Assembly: GCA_039654915.1 (NCBI GenBank)
Contig: CM077597.1
Location: 57,378,001-57,442,000, forward strand
From: Aquilaria yunnanensis
Taxonomy: Eukaryota; Streptophyta; Magnoliopsida; Malvales; Thymelaeaceae
Direction of reading: 5' to 3'
Length of the DNA stretch: 64,000 nt
The notes beneath the pieces were generated by a model, which saw only the letters and a program-made list of their open reading frames with translations, was not told the DNA's origin and ran no database searches. Below, piece by piece: positions 22,291-33,308 of the stretch. The translations under genes were made by a program, and so were the position numbers. Within the stretch, counting starts at the first letter, position 1. Each line of letters starts with the position of its first letter.

Positions 22291-22404
22291 GGTTGAGCGG
22301 AGGAATCGCGTTGTACGAAAAATATTCTAAGTACAGAAGTATCTTGAGAAATTTTCTTAAGTGCAGAATTGTACAAAATTCCGTGAAGATGCTCACCACA
22401 AGTG

Positions 22405-22830
22405 CGGATATGACTTTCCAAAGTCCCTTGAGCCATCATGCTCGGGAAAGATGGAAAAATCTCCTAGCAGTACTCGCCGAAATAAGCGCAGAGACAGTTT
22501 TCCGAAGTCCCTTGAGCCGTCACGCTCGGGAAAAATGGAAAACAAACAAAACTCTTGAAAGATGTCCTAAGTCTCTTGAGCAAACATGCTCGGGATGGAA
22601 GGAAAAGAAGGAAAATTTTGACTAAGTGTTTTCCGAAGTCCCTCGAGCAAACGTGTTCGGGACAAAATGCAAATGCGAAACCTGCAAAAAGACTTAGTCA
22701 AATTTTACAGACCTTCCAAAAAGCCTCCAGAGCGAATAGGCTCGGCCAAGAGAAGGTAATAAAGTTTCTTTGATCGCAGGTTTTCCGAAGTCTCTTGAGC
22801 AAATGCATTCGGGGCAATGGAAATAAAGAA
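22405..22830 (+). repeat. six dispersed hairpin repeats in the Tat-1 3' region
   Basis: About six copies of TTCCGAAGTCCCTTGAGC followed by 6 bases and GCTCGGGA are spaced 65-90 bp apart. Each can fold with CCGA pairing TCGG outside GAGC pairing GCTC. The region has no coding frame of its own. The unit is the same as in Tat-2 and Tat-3 but with different spacers. Confidence 0.85.
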
Positions 22831-22947
22831 ACTTGCAAAAAGACTTAGCCAAAAAGTATTCACTAAAGAGTAAGCTGCTTTACAATGAAGAAGTGCCCGA
22901 AGAAGGAGCACAAAATTGAAGGGAAGGAAAAGGGGCCCTAAAATAGC

Positions 22948-25363
22948 CTAAGGGTTCGCAGCGTCCCGAGAGCCACTTGCTTGCCCACCCTTTTCCACCA
23001 CCTTCGGCGCTGGAATTAAAGAAGGAAGGTTCAAATGTTCGACCTTGGACCATTCCCACTGAGGTCCCTCAGGAATGTTTAGAGCCTCTAGAAAAGAGAG
23101 GTCCAGATCTGGGAACCTCTGGAGGACTTGGTGCCGAGCAAGGCAGAAGCCGTCCTGAAAAGTGACCTTGGCCATTTGATCAGACTTGCTCTTGTCAAGA
23201 TCAAGGTCGTCAAGCTCGTCCTTCAAAATCCGTGATCTCCTCCGCCAGCGCCTTTATCAGCTTCTTCCGCTTCGGATCCTTCTTCAACGACTTAACCTCG
23301 GCCGCAAGGATGTTTTTCTCAGCTGTCCGCTCCAGTATGAGCTTGTCAGAATCTGACTTATCCTTTAGGAGCTCCTCATTGGCGGCTAGCATTCCGTTTA
23401 TCTGCTCGCCGAGGTCAGCAACCTTCCGGGAGGAATCCTTCTCAAGTTCTTCTTTCTCCTTCCGGAACTCCTCCCGAAGGGCGGCAACTTCTTCCTTCGC
23501 AGCATGTGACAGCTGCTGGTTCTCGGTGATCAATGCCAAGCGAGTGGCCTTCACCTTCTCTAAGTCCTCTAAGGCCGAAGCTTGGAACTTCGCCTGCCTG
23601 GCCACCCAAACTCGGAGAAAGCCAGCGTATCCCAGCAGCTACAAAAAGATGAACGCAAGGTCAGTAAGAGCCAGGCACTCAGGAAAAAATTGAAGGGAAA
23701 AAGGTGTGAAGATATATACCTGAGCAGCATGCTCGGTGACTTTGGCGGCAAGGGTGTCATCATCCGGATGGGCCGCCGCAATAGCCTTAAAGAAGGCCTC
23801 TGTAAGCACCCCCTTCGAAATTTGCTTCGCCATTTTTGGACAGTCCTCGGAGTACAAGTTCATGTCCTCCGTGAATGTCCAGAAAGGCTCTTTGGGAACC
23901 TTCCCTTGCGGGACTTTGGCGTCGCGAAGGGCCCGCGCCTTCGCGTGTTCGGCCGCCCAGTTCGGGGTAAGTAACTCCCCTGCACGGCGAAAACGAGAAG
24001 TGGGTCAGAGACAAAGGAAAATTTAGAAAAACAAAAAGAAGCATACTTGTCCTGAAAGCAACTAACCTAGAGGGACCTCGACAACGATGTCCTCGGAGTC
24101 CTCAGCCTCCTCGGTCGAAATGCCCTTACCCTTCTGCCTGTGCCGCTCCTCGGTAGAAGGTGCCTCCACCACGCCGTCCAGAAGGACTTGCAACGAGGTA
24201 GGACTTTGGGGAGGGACGTCGGCGGCGGCAGGAACCTCGGCTGAAGGATCGGGCAGCGAAGCGACAGCGGCCTCAGCGTCCTCGCTTTCCTCCCCAATAC
24301 TTTCCAAAGGGGAGGAAAGAACAGTCTTCTTCGCCCGTTTAGCCAAAGGACCAGCACCGACAGACTTCCGCCTTCGGGAAGTTGCCTTCTTTGTCTGCTC
24401 CCCCTTCTCCACTTGGCCGGAGAAAAGGGACTTGTAATAGGCGGCAGTCCCGTCGCCCATCTCTGAAAAAGAAGAGAAATATCAACGTAAGTCCGAGGAA
24501 GAAAACAGCAAGGGAGTAGAAGACAACTCACTTTCGACAAGCGTTCCGAAAGAAATTTCCTCCTTAAGAAGCTTGACCAACCAGGAATCCTTCCCGGCGA
24601 TGGCAGGAGCTGGCATCTTGAGGTCAGTCTCGTGCTCCTTCACCACCTTTAGCTCCCGAAGGACCTCTTTGGTCATCAACTTCCAGTTGATAGGAAAAGG
24701 GTAAAGGGCACACGGAGCGACCTCCGGAGTCCAGTCAGAGACAGCCCGAATGCGGGCGTCAAAATCCGCGAACACGGGAGCCAACTCTGGAGTCAGCAGC
24801 ATCCTCGGATCAACGACGTCCACATTCAGTATTCCCTGAGCCCATTTGGTCGGGACGTACGACCAGGCCTCATCCATCTTCAGGAAGACGAACTTCTGTT
24901 GCCACCCCCGCCAGCTGTCCTTAGTGGCGAAGGTGAGCATGAATTTTTTGCTCCCGGATCCCCGAGGTAGCATGAAATAGAAGCCACCCTTCGGGACCAC
25001 AGAGAGCTTGTAGTACTGCATGAAGATTATAAAATGGGGTTCTATCCCGAACACGCCACACACGCAGAGGTAGGCGTTAAAATAGCAGAACGAGTTCGAG
25101 GGAAGCTGGTTCACAGCAATGCCATGAAATTGGCAGAACTCACAAACCATCTTCGGGGGAGGATACCGAAGACCGGCCCTCAGCTGGGCTCAGAAAATGG
25201 TGACCTCGTTTCTGTGGTTTGAAAAAGCATAATGGCTAGAACGAGGCAGCCTAGTAATGGCGTAAGAGGGAAGAAAGAACTTTTTCTTCCACCTCTCTAA
25301 CTTTGCAGGGGTGGTGCAACAAGGATTGGCTAAAAGAGGCTGCCAGCTCTCAGGGATAGGCAT
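22948..25363 (-). pseudogene. Tat-1 antisense accessory gene (four exons)
   Basis: Exons on the minus strand: 25363-24532, 24462-24067, 23979-23720, 23638-22948. The introns are all GT-AG: 69 bp (24463-24531), 87 bp (23980-24066) and 81 bp (23639-23719). The last two have phases 1 and 0, as in Tat-2. Exon 1 encodes the 'putative gypsy type transposon' domain. Exon 2 has KKATSRRRK then KRAKK, a bipartite nuclear-signal pattern. Exon 3 carries PFWTFTEDMN. Exon 4 is a coiled coil ending WEWSKVEHLNLPSL. Breaks: TGA for CGA at about 25182 and a one-base insertion near 23218. The start at 25363 is chosen because MPIPESW aligns with Tat-2; an in-frame ATG at 25438 is possible. Confidence 0.83.
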
Positions 25364-25624
25364 TGTAGACATGAAAGCGAGTTTGGAAAAGACAAGAAAA
25401 CAGTTTCCAGAAAAAACTCCAAAGAATAGAGAGTTCAAAACACTCTGGAAAATAAAAACCCACCAAAAGATTTGCCAAAGTCTGAGGACGCCGTCGCGAA
25501 AGTTGGCTGGAAAAAGCTCTGATTAAGGCAGCTCTGCCACAGAAAGCAAGAAAGTGCAAGAACAGGGGCAAAGCAGAAAGAAGAGCAGAAGAAAAAGAAA
25601 AAGGAACTTATGATGGAATGAGCC

Positions 25625-25631
25625 ATTTATA
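25625..25631 (-). promoter_or_regulatory. TATA box of the Tat-1 antisense gene
   Basis: The minus strand reads GGCCTATAAATGG, about 265 bp upstream of the antisense ATG. A CCACGTGTC motif lies at about 25763-25771, 135 bp further upstream. The transcript would converge with the element's own gag-pol transcript. Confidence 0.7.
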
Positions 25632-25771
25632 GGCCAGAGGTGGGTAACCGAAACGTCGTCATGAGTACCCTTTGGAGGCGAACCGTCGCCGTAACTGCCC
25701 TCTGCACCTGAAAAGGCGCGCCCTCTGTAACCGACGCAAGTCTCCTCCAATGGCAAAGCGCCACGTGTCAG

Positions 25772-26150
25772 CTACCACGCCAAAACGGGGACACGTCTCC
25801 TGACATCCCTAGGAAAAAAAGAGCACGTCTTCTGACATCCCTAAAAAGCTGGGACGCGTCACTCAGACTAACACGCCTGGCCATCAGACCTACAGAAAAA
25901 AAGAGCAAGCCACCTCGAGGACACCAAGAGACAGGCTATGGCCAAACAGCCCATGACCTTCGGGCAAGAGGTGTATCTTCGGCACAGGCTCTGCCTCGAA
26001 GACACCAAAGAACAGGCCAAGGCCGAATAACCCTTTGGGCAGAAGGTGCATCCTCGGAACAGGTTAAGCTTCCTAAGAGACTCCCAAGAACAACCTCGGA
26101 AAGAGATGCAAAACCGAAGTCTTCACTTCGGCTTTCCAAAGGGGGGCATG
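25772..26150 (+). other. Tat-1 3' untranslated region with hairpin and polypurine tract
   Basis: No gene. It contains CCGAAGT-CTTC-ACTTCGG at about 26114-26131 and AAAGGGGGGCATG just before the 3' LTR, the probable plus-strand primer. Confidence 0.7.
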
Positions 26151-26968
26151 TGATAGCCAAAGGCTATCGCCTCTATCTGGCCGAACTCCCTGCCACAAGA
26201 ATGGCCAGAAAAGACTGGCGTTACCCGAGTAAAGGTGAGATTACTAGCCACCCGAGGTTGCAAACAGATCGCCTTCGGAAAAGAGGCACCAGCTAGTGCC
26301 GGCCGAACATGGTCTCCCCGAAGGCAGAACTCCCTGAAGATGGGATCCCCCGAACTGGGTGCGTGTTTCCCGAAGTGGCTTCGTCCGTACCAAAGGACGA
26401 CTTTGCCCAGGGACGTCGGGAGTATGGCAGGAGCATTTAAGGAAGCATTTAAGGAAGCCTCTGACACGTCCTTTCACAGACGTCATAAAGCCGCCTCAAT
26501 AGGTGCTCTGGCACGCTGATGCCATCAAAATCACATCATGGCCCATCTCAGCACAAGGCTCAAGGCAACCTGCTACCAGCTATCTGTCCCCTACGCCCAG
26601 AAACTCAGGGAACATCCGACCGAACACGTGTCGCGATCTGAACGGGCTAGGTACTCCTATAAATACCAGGAAATAAATACTTGGCAGGAGGTTGGTGGGC
26701 AAAAAGGTCTGACTCCCAGACTCTGAGAAAATCACCAGGCAAGACTCTTCAGCCCCTTTGTGCTATCTCCTCTGCCTTTTTCTCAGCCAGCACTGACTTG
26801 GGCGTCAGAGGCTCCCCCCCCGGAAACACATTCTGGGGGCCTCCTAACCCACTTTTTCTGAGCATCTCAGGTACTCTTCCTTGGGCACACCATCCTCCAG
26901 GCGTTCTTCCTCCTAGAAGTCTCTCCAACAGTCACCATGACTCTAAACGATGAGGCCCATGGCCATCA
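26151..26968 (+). repeat. Tat-1 3' LTR
   Basis: 818 bp, TGATAGCC to GGCCATCA, followed by GCTAG. It matches 6104-6981 except for a ~60-bp gap and scattered differences. It holds the G-box at 26625-26630 and TATAAATA at 26658-26665. Confidence 0.94.
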
Positions 26969-29102
26969 GCTAGTACAAATGTAGTCCAAGTGTGGCCTAA
27001 AGTTTGCAAAATTTTCAAAGATGCCATTACTAAAGACCAAGAAAGAAATAAAGCTAGAGAAATAATCATTATCTCCCCATTTTCTTCCAAAAATTTGACC
27101 TCCACCAACTAGGGTTCTTCCTTGAACTCCTCTACATCCCTCCATAGCCATCTTACTGCAAACAATCAAGAGAAGGCAAAAGAAGACAACTAAAGCATCA
27201 AGGAAGACCGTAAACCCTTGTTTTCAGGTTTATTTAAGGTTTTTTGGATTTCAAGTAAAAGGTATGGAATTCTCTTACTCCTTGAACTCCTCAACATCCT
27301 TCCATAGCAATCTTACTACAAAAAATCAAGACAATGTAGGAAAAGAGAACTAAAGCATCAAGGAAGACCGTAAACCCTAGTTTTCGAGTTTATCTAAGGT
27401 TTATTGGATTTCCAGCAAAAGGTAAGGAATTCTCTTGCTTTCATAGGATGTTTATTGTATTTCCAAGCATCCATGGAGCTAGGGCTAAGTTTGGAAGAGA
27501 TCCATGAGCTTGATGAACCAAGCTTAGTGAGGGGAGTGCACTAAGTGAAGGTTTTATGACCTAGTGTGAAGTACAAAGTGATGGCAGCCAATTTAAGGGT
27601 TTATAGAGCCCAAAGTTAGTACTAACTAGTGTTAAAGCTCTCCTAAGGCCAAGCTGATGCTTGAGGAGGGCTACCATAGTGATCTACTTATGGTTATTAC
27701 ATGTTTTAAGGACTAACCAATGAATAGTGTTGCTACTGCATACATGTGTTTGTTCTTTGTCTTTCATTGCTACATTTGGATGGTCTATATTGGATATTTG
27801 CATTGTATTTTCCTGTGTGTTAGTGTATTTGGATGCATGTGATTGCCAAAGGTTACATTACCTTAGTGTTAAAGTGTTCTCTTTACTAAGTTTCTCAATT
27901 AAACTTACCTCCCCTGAAATCTGCACATTTCACAGCAAAAAGATCACATTAAAACGGACCATTTTCATTTGATTTTTAACCTAAAATTTTACTTATATGA
28001 AATCCCATGTATCTAGTTATAATATGGAAATTTTGGTGATTTTAGGAGCACATTTAGTATTTTTAGTGATGGTGCTTATTGTGTTTTGCAGTAGCTATCC
28101 AGCAGCCTATTTTAGAGTTCATTCTGTCTCAAGCATCTCCTGTGAATTTAAGGCATGTCTTTAGCTAAGCTAAGGCCGTGATGTAGTGCATGGATGCATG
28201 TACATGTAAGGCATGTAAGGTTGTAACAAGTATGTGAACATTTGAGGATGGTTTTGCTATGTATGTGAAGGTGGTGCACAAGCTGTCTAAGTGTGAATGA
28301 TGGCCTGCTAGTTTGGAAATTCTGTTTTGACCACAAAAAGTTGCTAGATGCAAGAGCATGTAATTCCTATGTGTATTGAACATGTATGAAATAGCCTTGG
28401 AGGGCTTACCTCTTGTGAATGAAGTGTTTGCACACTTATGAAATTTTGTATGGGCATAATGGTCATAAAGTGGACAGAATTTTGACCCTATACTCAAAGT
28501 TTTATATCCCCCTGTGTGGAGTGAATCTTGATATGAAATTTTGACCACACTTAAAACACATCTAGATTTTTAACTGGGATTTGGAATTCCTGCATTTGGA
28601 GCCATGTAGCCAAGGTTATGATGTGTCAAATTTGGCTAATTTACTGTTGATTTGGTCAGAATTTTGTAACCAACCTAAAAAATCTAAAACTTGGTCAATA
28701 GGTGGGCGATTGATGTAAAACCAAATTCCTTGGTTTGGTATAAATTTTTTCTCAATAATGGAGCAAATAATATAGGAGGGTACATGGCTATATTGATACA
28801 GTGTTTTGAGAGAAATTCAGGTGCGGTGGCTTGAAACATGAACTTAACAAGATAGCCTAATGTATGGTGGCCAAGATTAAGACTTGTGCTAGTGCTTTTC
28901 GTCCTTGCTACCATAATGTACGTAAGATGCAAATATGTGTGTAATGGTTGGACCAATATGAATGTATTCACATAGTGACCAAGAGGGCCAATTGGGTCTG
29001 CACATTGAGGGTATTGTTCTGATGGCCTACAGGACATACCAATCCTAGGATTTTAAATGCACAATTTTGGCACCATGATTGGACTACCCCAGAGTGGTAA
29101 CA
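26969..29102 (+). repeat. LTR of family X, copy 1, right segment
   Basis: It continues the LTR begun at 5665. It matches X copy 3 (for example 27471 onward with 54025 onward, CATCCATGGAGCTAGGG) and ends GTGGTAACA at 29102. Together the halves make about 2.57 kb. No matching target duplication is seen at the outer ends, unlike the two X solo LTRs, so it may be the 5' LTR of a longer element. Confidence 0.85.
27117..27435 (+). repeat. ~160-bp tandem duplication inside X copy 1
   Basis: CCTTGAACTCCTC...AAGGAAGACCGTAAACCC...GGAATTCTCTT occurs twice, starting near 27121 and 27281. The two units differ at several sites, so the duplication is not recent. The other X copies have one unit. Confidence 0.8.
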
Positions 29103-30668
29103 TATGTTGGTAACAGATCATGGTTTGTACATGTACATGGAATATAGTTGCATCATGCATGCTAGCTTCATTCATGAACTCAGTTTGGTTAGCTACTAGT
29201 GTCAAGTACCATTAAAATACCTATGATCTTGATATGTGCTTTATGGTGAATCATGAACACAGGAAGTAATTATGGTTGCCACAAGGAGAGAGGAACCACC
29301 CCGATGGCATCCTCCTGCACAAAGGCAACAAATAAATGGATAGGAATAGGAGAATCAGGGCCAATAGGGGGCACCAAACCTTGAAATGCCACAGATTTTG
29401 ATACGACCAAAGAAGGCACAACCAAGGATGGCAAGGATCCATTGAAGATAACTAGTGGACCATTGACAAGAAAGGAAGCTAAAAAGCTCACTAGTGCACT
29501 TCAAGCTTTTTTATGGAGAATGGTCTTGGAATTTCACAAGGAGCTGCTGGAACATGCAAGGAATCATATGGAGAGGTTGGCCAAGCTTGGATTTTGACAG
29601 ATTGTCAATGTTTCGGTATAAAAATCATATATTGAGCTATACAGATCAGAATTGAGTGATTCTTGATTCATTGGAAAACTAACATCTGGAGCTACAAATC
29701 ATATGAAGACCATGAAACCATTTTTCACGTTAAGGGGGTCCAATTTAGCTACAAAGTCGTGATTTGTGAGTCATCACTAGTTTAGAAGCAGTTGCAGTAT
29801 TTTGGGCATATCTTTGGGTTTAGATGTCCATTTTATGTGATTCAGGTACCATTTCAAATCTAAGAAAGAGATCTAGAACTTCATTCTTTGTATTTTTAGA
29901 AATCATGGCTGTATCAAGGTCAAATTTGAGCTTGAAGTTGAAGACACAAGCAAGAACCACCCGGGAATACCATTTTGGGGTTTTTATGGCCAATCTTGTG
30001 TTGTAACCTAGTTTATTTTATATTTCAATTTATTTACATTTTTTAGGATGTTATTTAGGCCATGAAAGTGATTCAGGTCACTTAGGATAAATGGAATTGA
30101 CTGCACACCTTAAACATGTGTTAAAAGGGTGTAGGAATCCTAGTTTGACTAGGTTTTCTTAAGTCTTTTGTATCTTGGTCGCCTAGGTGACTTGGGCTGT
30201 GAATTTTGCTGAGGTTTTACCCTTGTTTAGGCCTATAAATAGGCACATATTCTAGTTGTAAAACAACAGGTTTCAACCGAAATAATATTGCTGCTTTGGA
30301 GAGATTTCTCTTTGGTTCTTGGTGGATTACCTTGGTGCACAAGTGTGCTTATGTTCTTCGTGTTCTTATACTTCTCGTTTCTAGTCACAGGTTGATTAGG
30401 GGTAGGGGTCTTTAAATCCAGTCTCTTTGATGTCTTGTGGAGCTTGAAAAAACATCTTGGGCACGTTTCATGGTCTTTATACCATCGGGGTTCACATTAG
30501 ATTTGGTTGGAGCTTCAAAAGGACTTAGCTCTAATCAACGAAAACTTAGTAAGGCTGATACAAACACAGTTACAAAGAGAACCAGTTCAAAATGTGTAGC
30601 AACAAGTAGAAAAGGAGACTAGGAACACATCTAAATATGTTCCTTCTAGATGATTTGAAGATATAAAT
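29103..30668 (+). other. gene-free stretch with primer-site-like and LTR-like sequence
   Basis: Just after X copy 1, TTGGTAACAGATC (about 29107) is two changes from the tRNA-Met primer site. A degenerate frame from ATG 29271 contains GPLTRKEAKKL, like a basic motif found in some plant gypsy proteins. AGGCCTATAAATAGGC at about 30230 is a TATA-like block in sequence resembling the transcribed part of a plant LTR. No boundaries could be set, so I do not name an element. Confidence 0.4.
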
Positions 30669-31870
30669 CATAAAACTGTTGTGGTGGAAGATGAGGATAT
30701 GAGAAATCCAAGAGGAAGAAGAGTGAGATTTGAGGTTGGTCAAGTATCTAGGGCTAATCCATCAATCAATGACCATTCATCCACTAGGAATGAGATTGAG
30801 GAAGGCCATGAAAGAAGTGGCAGGAGAAGGCATAGCGATCATGGAGAGCATCATCTTGCTAAAGGTTCTCACATATCTATGAGATAAAGAGTAGAGGATC
30901 CAGAAGGCCTAGATAAGATCAGACTATTGGAGAGGTTTCATGGACTAAGACCTCTGCAGTTTGATGGAAGAGTAGGACTAGAAAGTGCTGAGTAGTGATT
31001 AATCTTCATAGAAAAGAAGTTTGAAAGGATGCTACTTAGGTCCACCAAGAATGTGTCACTGGCTACTTATAATTTAGTAGGCAGTGCAGAGATGTGGTGG
31101 AGGAGCACTAGAGATAGATATGTTATGCAGAGGGGCAGAAGGCCAGGAGTAGATTTAGAGATGAGCTAGCCAGAGTTCACTCAGCTTTTTCAGGAGCAGT
31201 ATGTCAAAGATGCCATCAAGGACTTGAGCTAAGCTAAATTTGATGCTATAAGGTAGGACAACATAAGTATCCTAGAGTATCAGCACAAATTCAATTGGTT
31301 CGTGAGGTATGCTCTTTAGTATTAAGGAGTAGAAGAGTTTAAGGCTAAGAGATTTTTCATAGGACTAAGATTAGACATCAAAAGGGCTGTGAGGCCATTA
31401 GGAGCAATCACATCCTATGAGGTCGTCTAGAAGGCCTTCTTCGTAGACCAGGAGGAGTATGAGAGTAGGTACTTTCCCGGTGGACCTAGGCAAATTAGCC
31501 ACACCGAAGGCAAGCAGAATAAGCCACCACATGGCAAAGAAATTTTCCATCAGTTCCAATCTAGGTGGTGTGGGCAAGGTTAAGGGGAAGCCCTTTGGCC
31601 TAAGGTGCCCTAAGTGTAAGAGGTTTCATGGGAAGAAATCTTGTTACTTTGACACCCAAGCCTCTTTAAGATGTGGTGTAATGTATCATTCTATCAGAGA
31701 TTACCCCTCTGCTCAAGAAAGAAGACCAGAATTCCAAGGTCCAATGAGACCTCTTGGAGCACCAAGGCAGGGACAGTAAAGACTACTTCCTCCAGTGCCA
31801 CGCCCTCCAGCACAAAGAGCTGGTAGAGTATTCTAAGTGGAGAAACTAAAGTTAGCATAGTAGCGAGGAG
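30669..31870 (+). pseudogene. element E: degenerate chromovirus-like gag
   Basis: Conceptual translation across many stops shows a Gag core (GLRPLQFDGR at about 30945, VGSAEMWWRSTRDRY at about 31080, FNWFVRYAL at about 31290). A zinc-knuckle remnant follows (CPKCKRFHGKKSC, about 31607). Most stops are TAG or TAA in place of sense codons. It resembles the gag of chromovirus C at 55900-56633 in layout but is much more decayed. Confidence 0.75.
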
Positions 31871-33308
31871 AACTAAGAGGTAACATTCACTTAAATGATG
31901 TGTATGTCAGTGTTTTGTTTCATATGAGTGCATCTATGTATATGGTGGCTAGGAAATTTGTTCATGCCATAAAGTTGCCCACTGACATCATGCCTAGGAT
32001 ATCCTTAGTGAAAACAAGTAGTTAATGTCCTTTCAGTAATGATCTAGCTAAGGATTATAAGATAGTAGTACGAAAACTAAGGTTATGAGTAATCTGCTAG
32101 TGTTGGATATTCCTAAGTATGATATAGTATTGGGTATGAATTGGCTTGGTTTGAAGAACATAAGAATTGAATGTGCTAAGAGGGAAATCACATCACCTAA
32201 TGGTGAAGTACATGCATTAGTGAATTCTAAGGAATTAGTGTATAAAATGCATGGCATGGAACTAAAGGTATTAGATGAAATACCAATGATTCTGAGCATG
32301 ATTACTGTTATGCAGTTAATGGCTTGGATTGTGATGAAGAAGTGGATAGAATACTGGTAGTCAGAGACATTCCACAATTATTTCCTAAAAATCTACCAGG
32401 TATTCCACCACCAAGGGAGATTGAGTTTAAGATCAAGCTGCAACCAGGAGCTAGTCCAGTATCCATTCCTTCTTACAAAATGCCTATCATAGAGATGAAT
32501 GAGCTCAAGAAACAACTTGATGAACTTATTGAAAAAGGGTTCATATGGCCAAGTGTTTCACCGTGGGGAGCTCTAGTGCTCTCTGTGAAGAAGGATGGAT
32601 CATTGAGACTATGCATTGACTACAGGAAGCTTAATGCAGTGACTATGAAGAATAAGTATCCACTCCTTAGGATTAAGGATCTGGATACCTTCAGTTCAGA
32701 GTAAAGGAAATCTGGTGGCAGATGCCTTGAGCAAGAATCACATAGGTCTTCTGAAAGGAGGATCCATAGTTGATCATGATGGGCAGAAAAGTCTACTATG
32801 CCTATGGCATAAGCAGCATAAATGGGAGGAAGCCCAAATATACACAATGACAATCAAGTCTAGATGGATTGAAAAGGTCAGAAAGGCACAAGAAATAGAT
32901 CCTGAGTTGACAAAGATTTGAGGAGAAGAAAAAGGTTCCTTGTATGAGTCCTTTGCCTACAAGCTAGGATTATTGTACTTCAAGGATCAAATTTATGTGC
33001 CTAAAGGACCAAAGCTCAGAGATGAAATACTTGAAGAAGCTCACACAAGCAAGTTGAACATCCTTCCAGGAACTGAGAAAATGTATAAAGACATAAAGAC
33101 TCACTTATGGTGGCCAAACATGAAGAGAGACATAGCCACTGGCAAAGGGAAAAGGTAGAGCACTAGAAGCCAGCTGGTAACCTTCAGACTTTACCTATGC
33201 CGGTGAGGAAGTGGGGCAACATAACCATGGAATTTTTGACTGGGTTGCCTATGACAAGATTAAGGTATGATACAATCCGAGTCATTATGGAAAGGCTAAG
33301 CAAATATG
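31871..33308 (+). pseudogene. element E: pol remnants (protease, RT start, integrase start)
   Basis: A protease relic (LFHMSASMYMVARK at about 31920, where DTGA has been lost) and YDIVLGMNWLGLK (about 32120) are followed by the RT N-terminus with [15 protein letters not shown] and [11 protein letters not shown] (about 32620). At about 32704 it jumps to the end of RNase H (LVADALSK), so the RT palm and most of RNase H are deleted. Integrase zinc-finger remnants (MYKDIKTHLWWP) and MEFLTGLP follow. The sequence stops at about 33308, fused to a Tat RT. Confidence 0.8.

Larger units (their letters stand above)
6104..26968 (+). mobile_element. Tat-1: Tat-lineage Ty3/gypsy retrotransposon, split by Tat-2
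   Basis: The element spans 20.9 kb, of which 9.8 kb is the nested Tat-2. Its own parts are 5' LTR 6104-6981, primer site, gag, protease, then after the insertion RT, RNase H, a second RNase H, integrase, hairpin repeats, an antisense accessory gene and 3' LTR 26151-26968. The GCTAG target duplication on both sides (6099-6103, 26969-26973) shows a complete insertion. The dual RNase H and the antisense gene between pol and 3' LTR are marks of the Tat lineage. Every coding region is broken. Confidence 0.95.

Noticed and set aside
22948..25438. Host protein-coding gene on the minus strand
   Set aside because: Exon-intron structure and coiled coil look gene-like, but the same gene sits at the same place in four Tat elements between pol and the 3' LTR, so it is element cargo.
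5665..29102. X copy 1 as a simple solo LTR like the other two
   Set aside because: No matching 5-bp duplication was found at its outer ends, and a primer-site-like sequence follows it.
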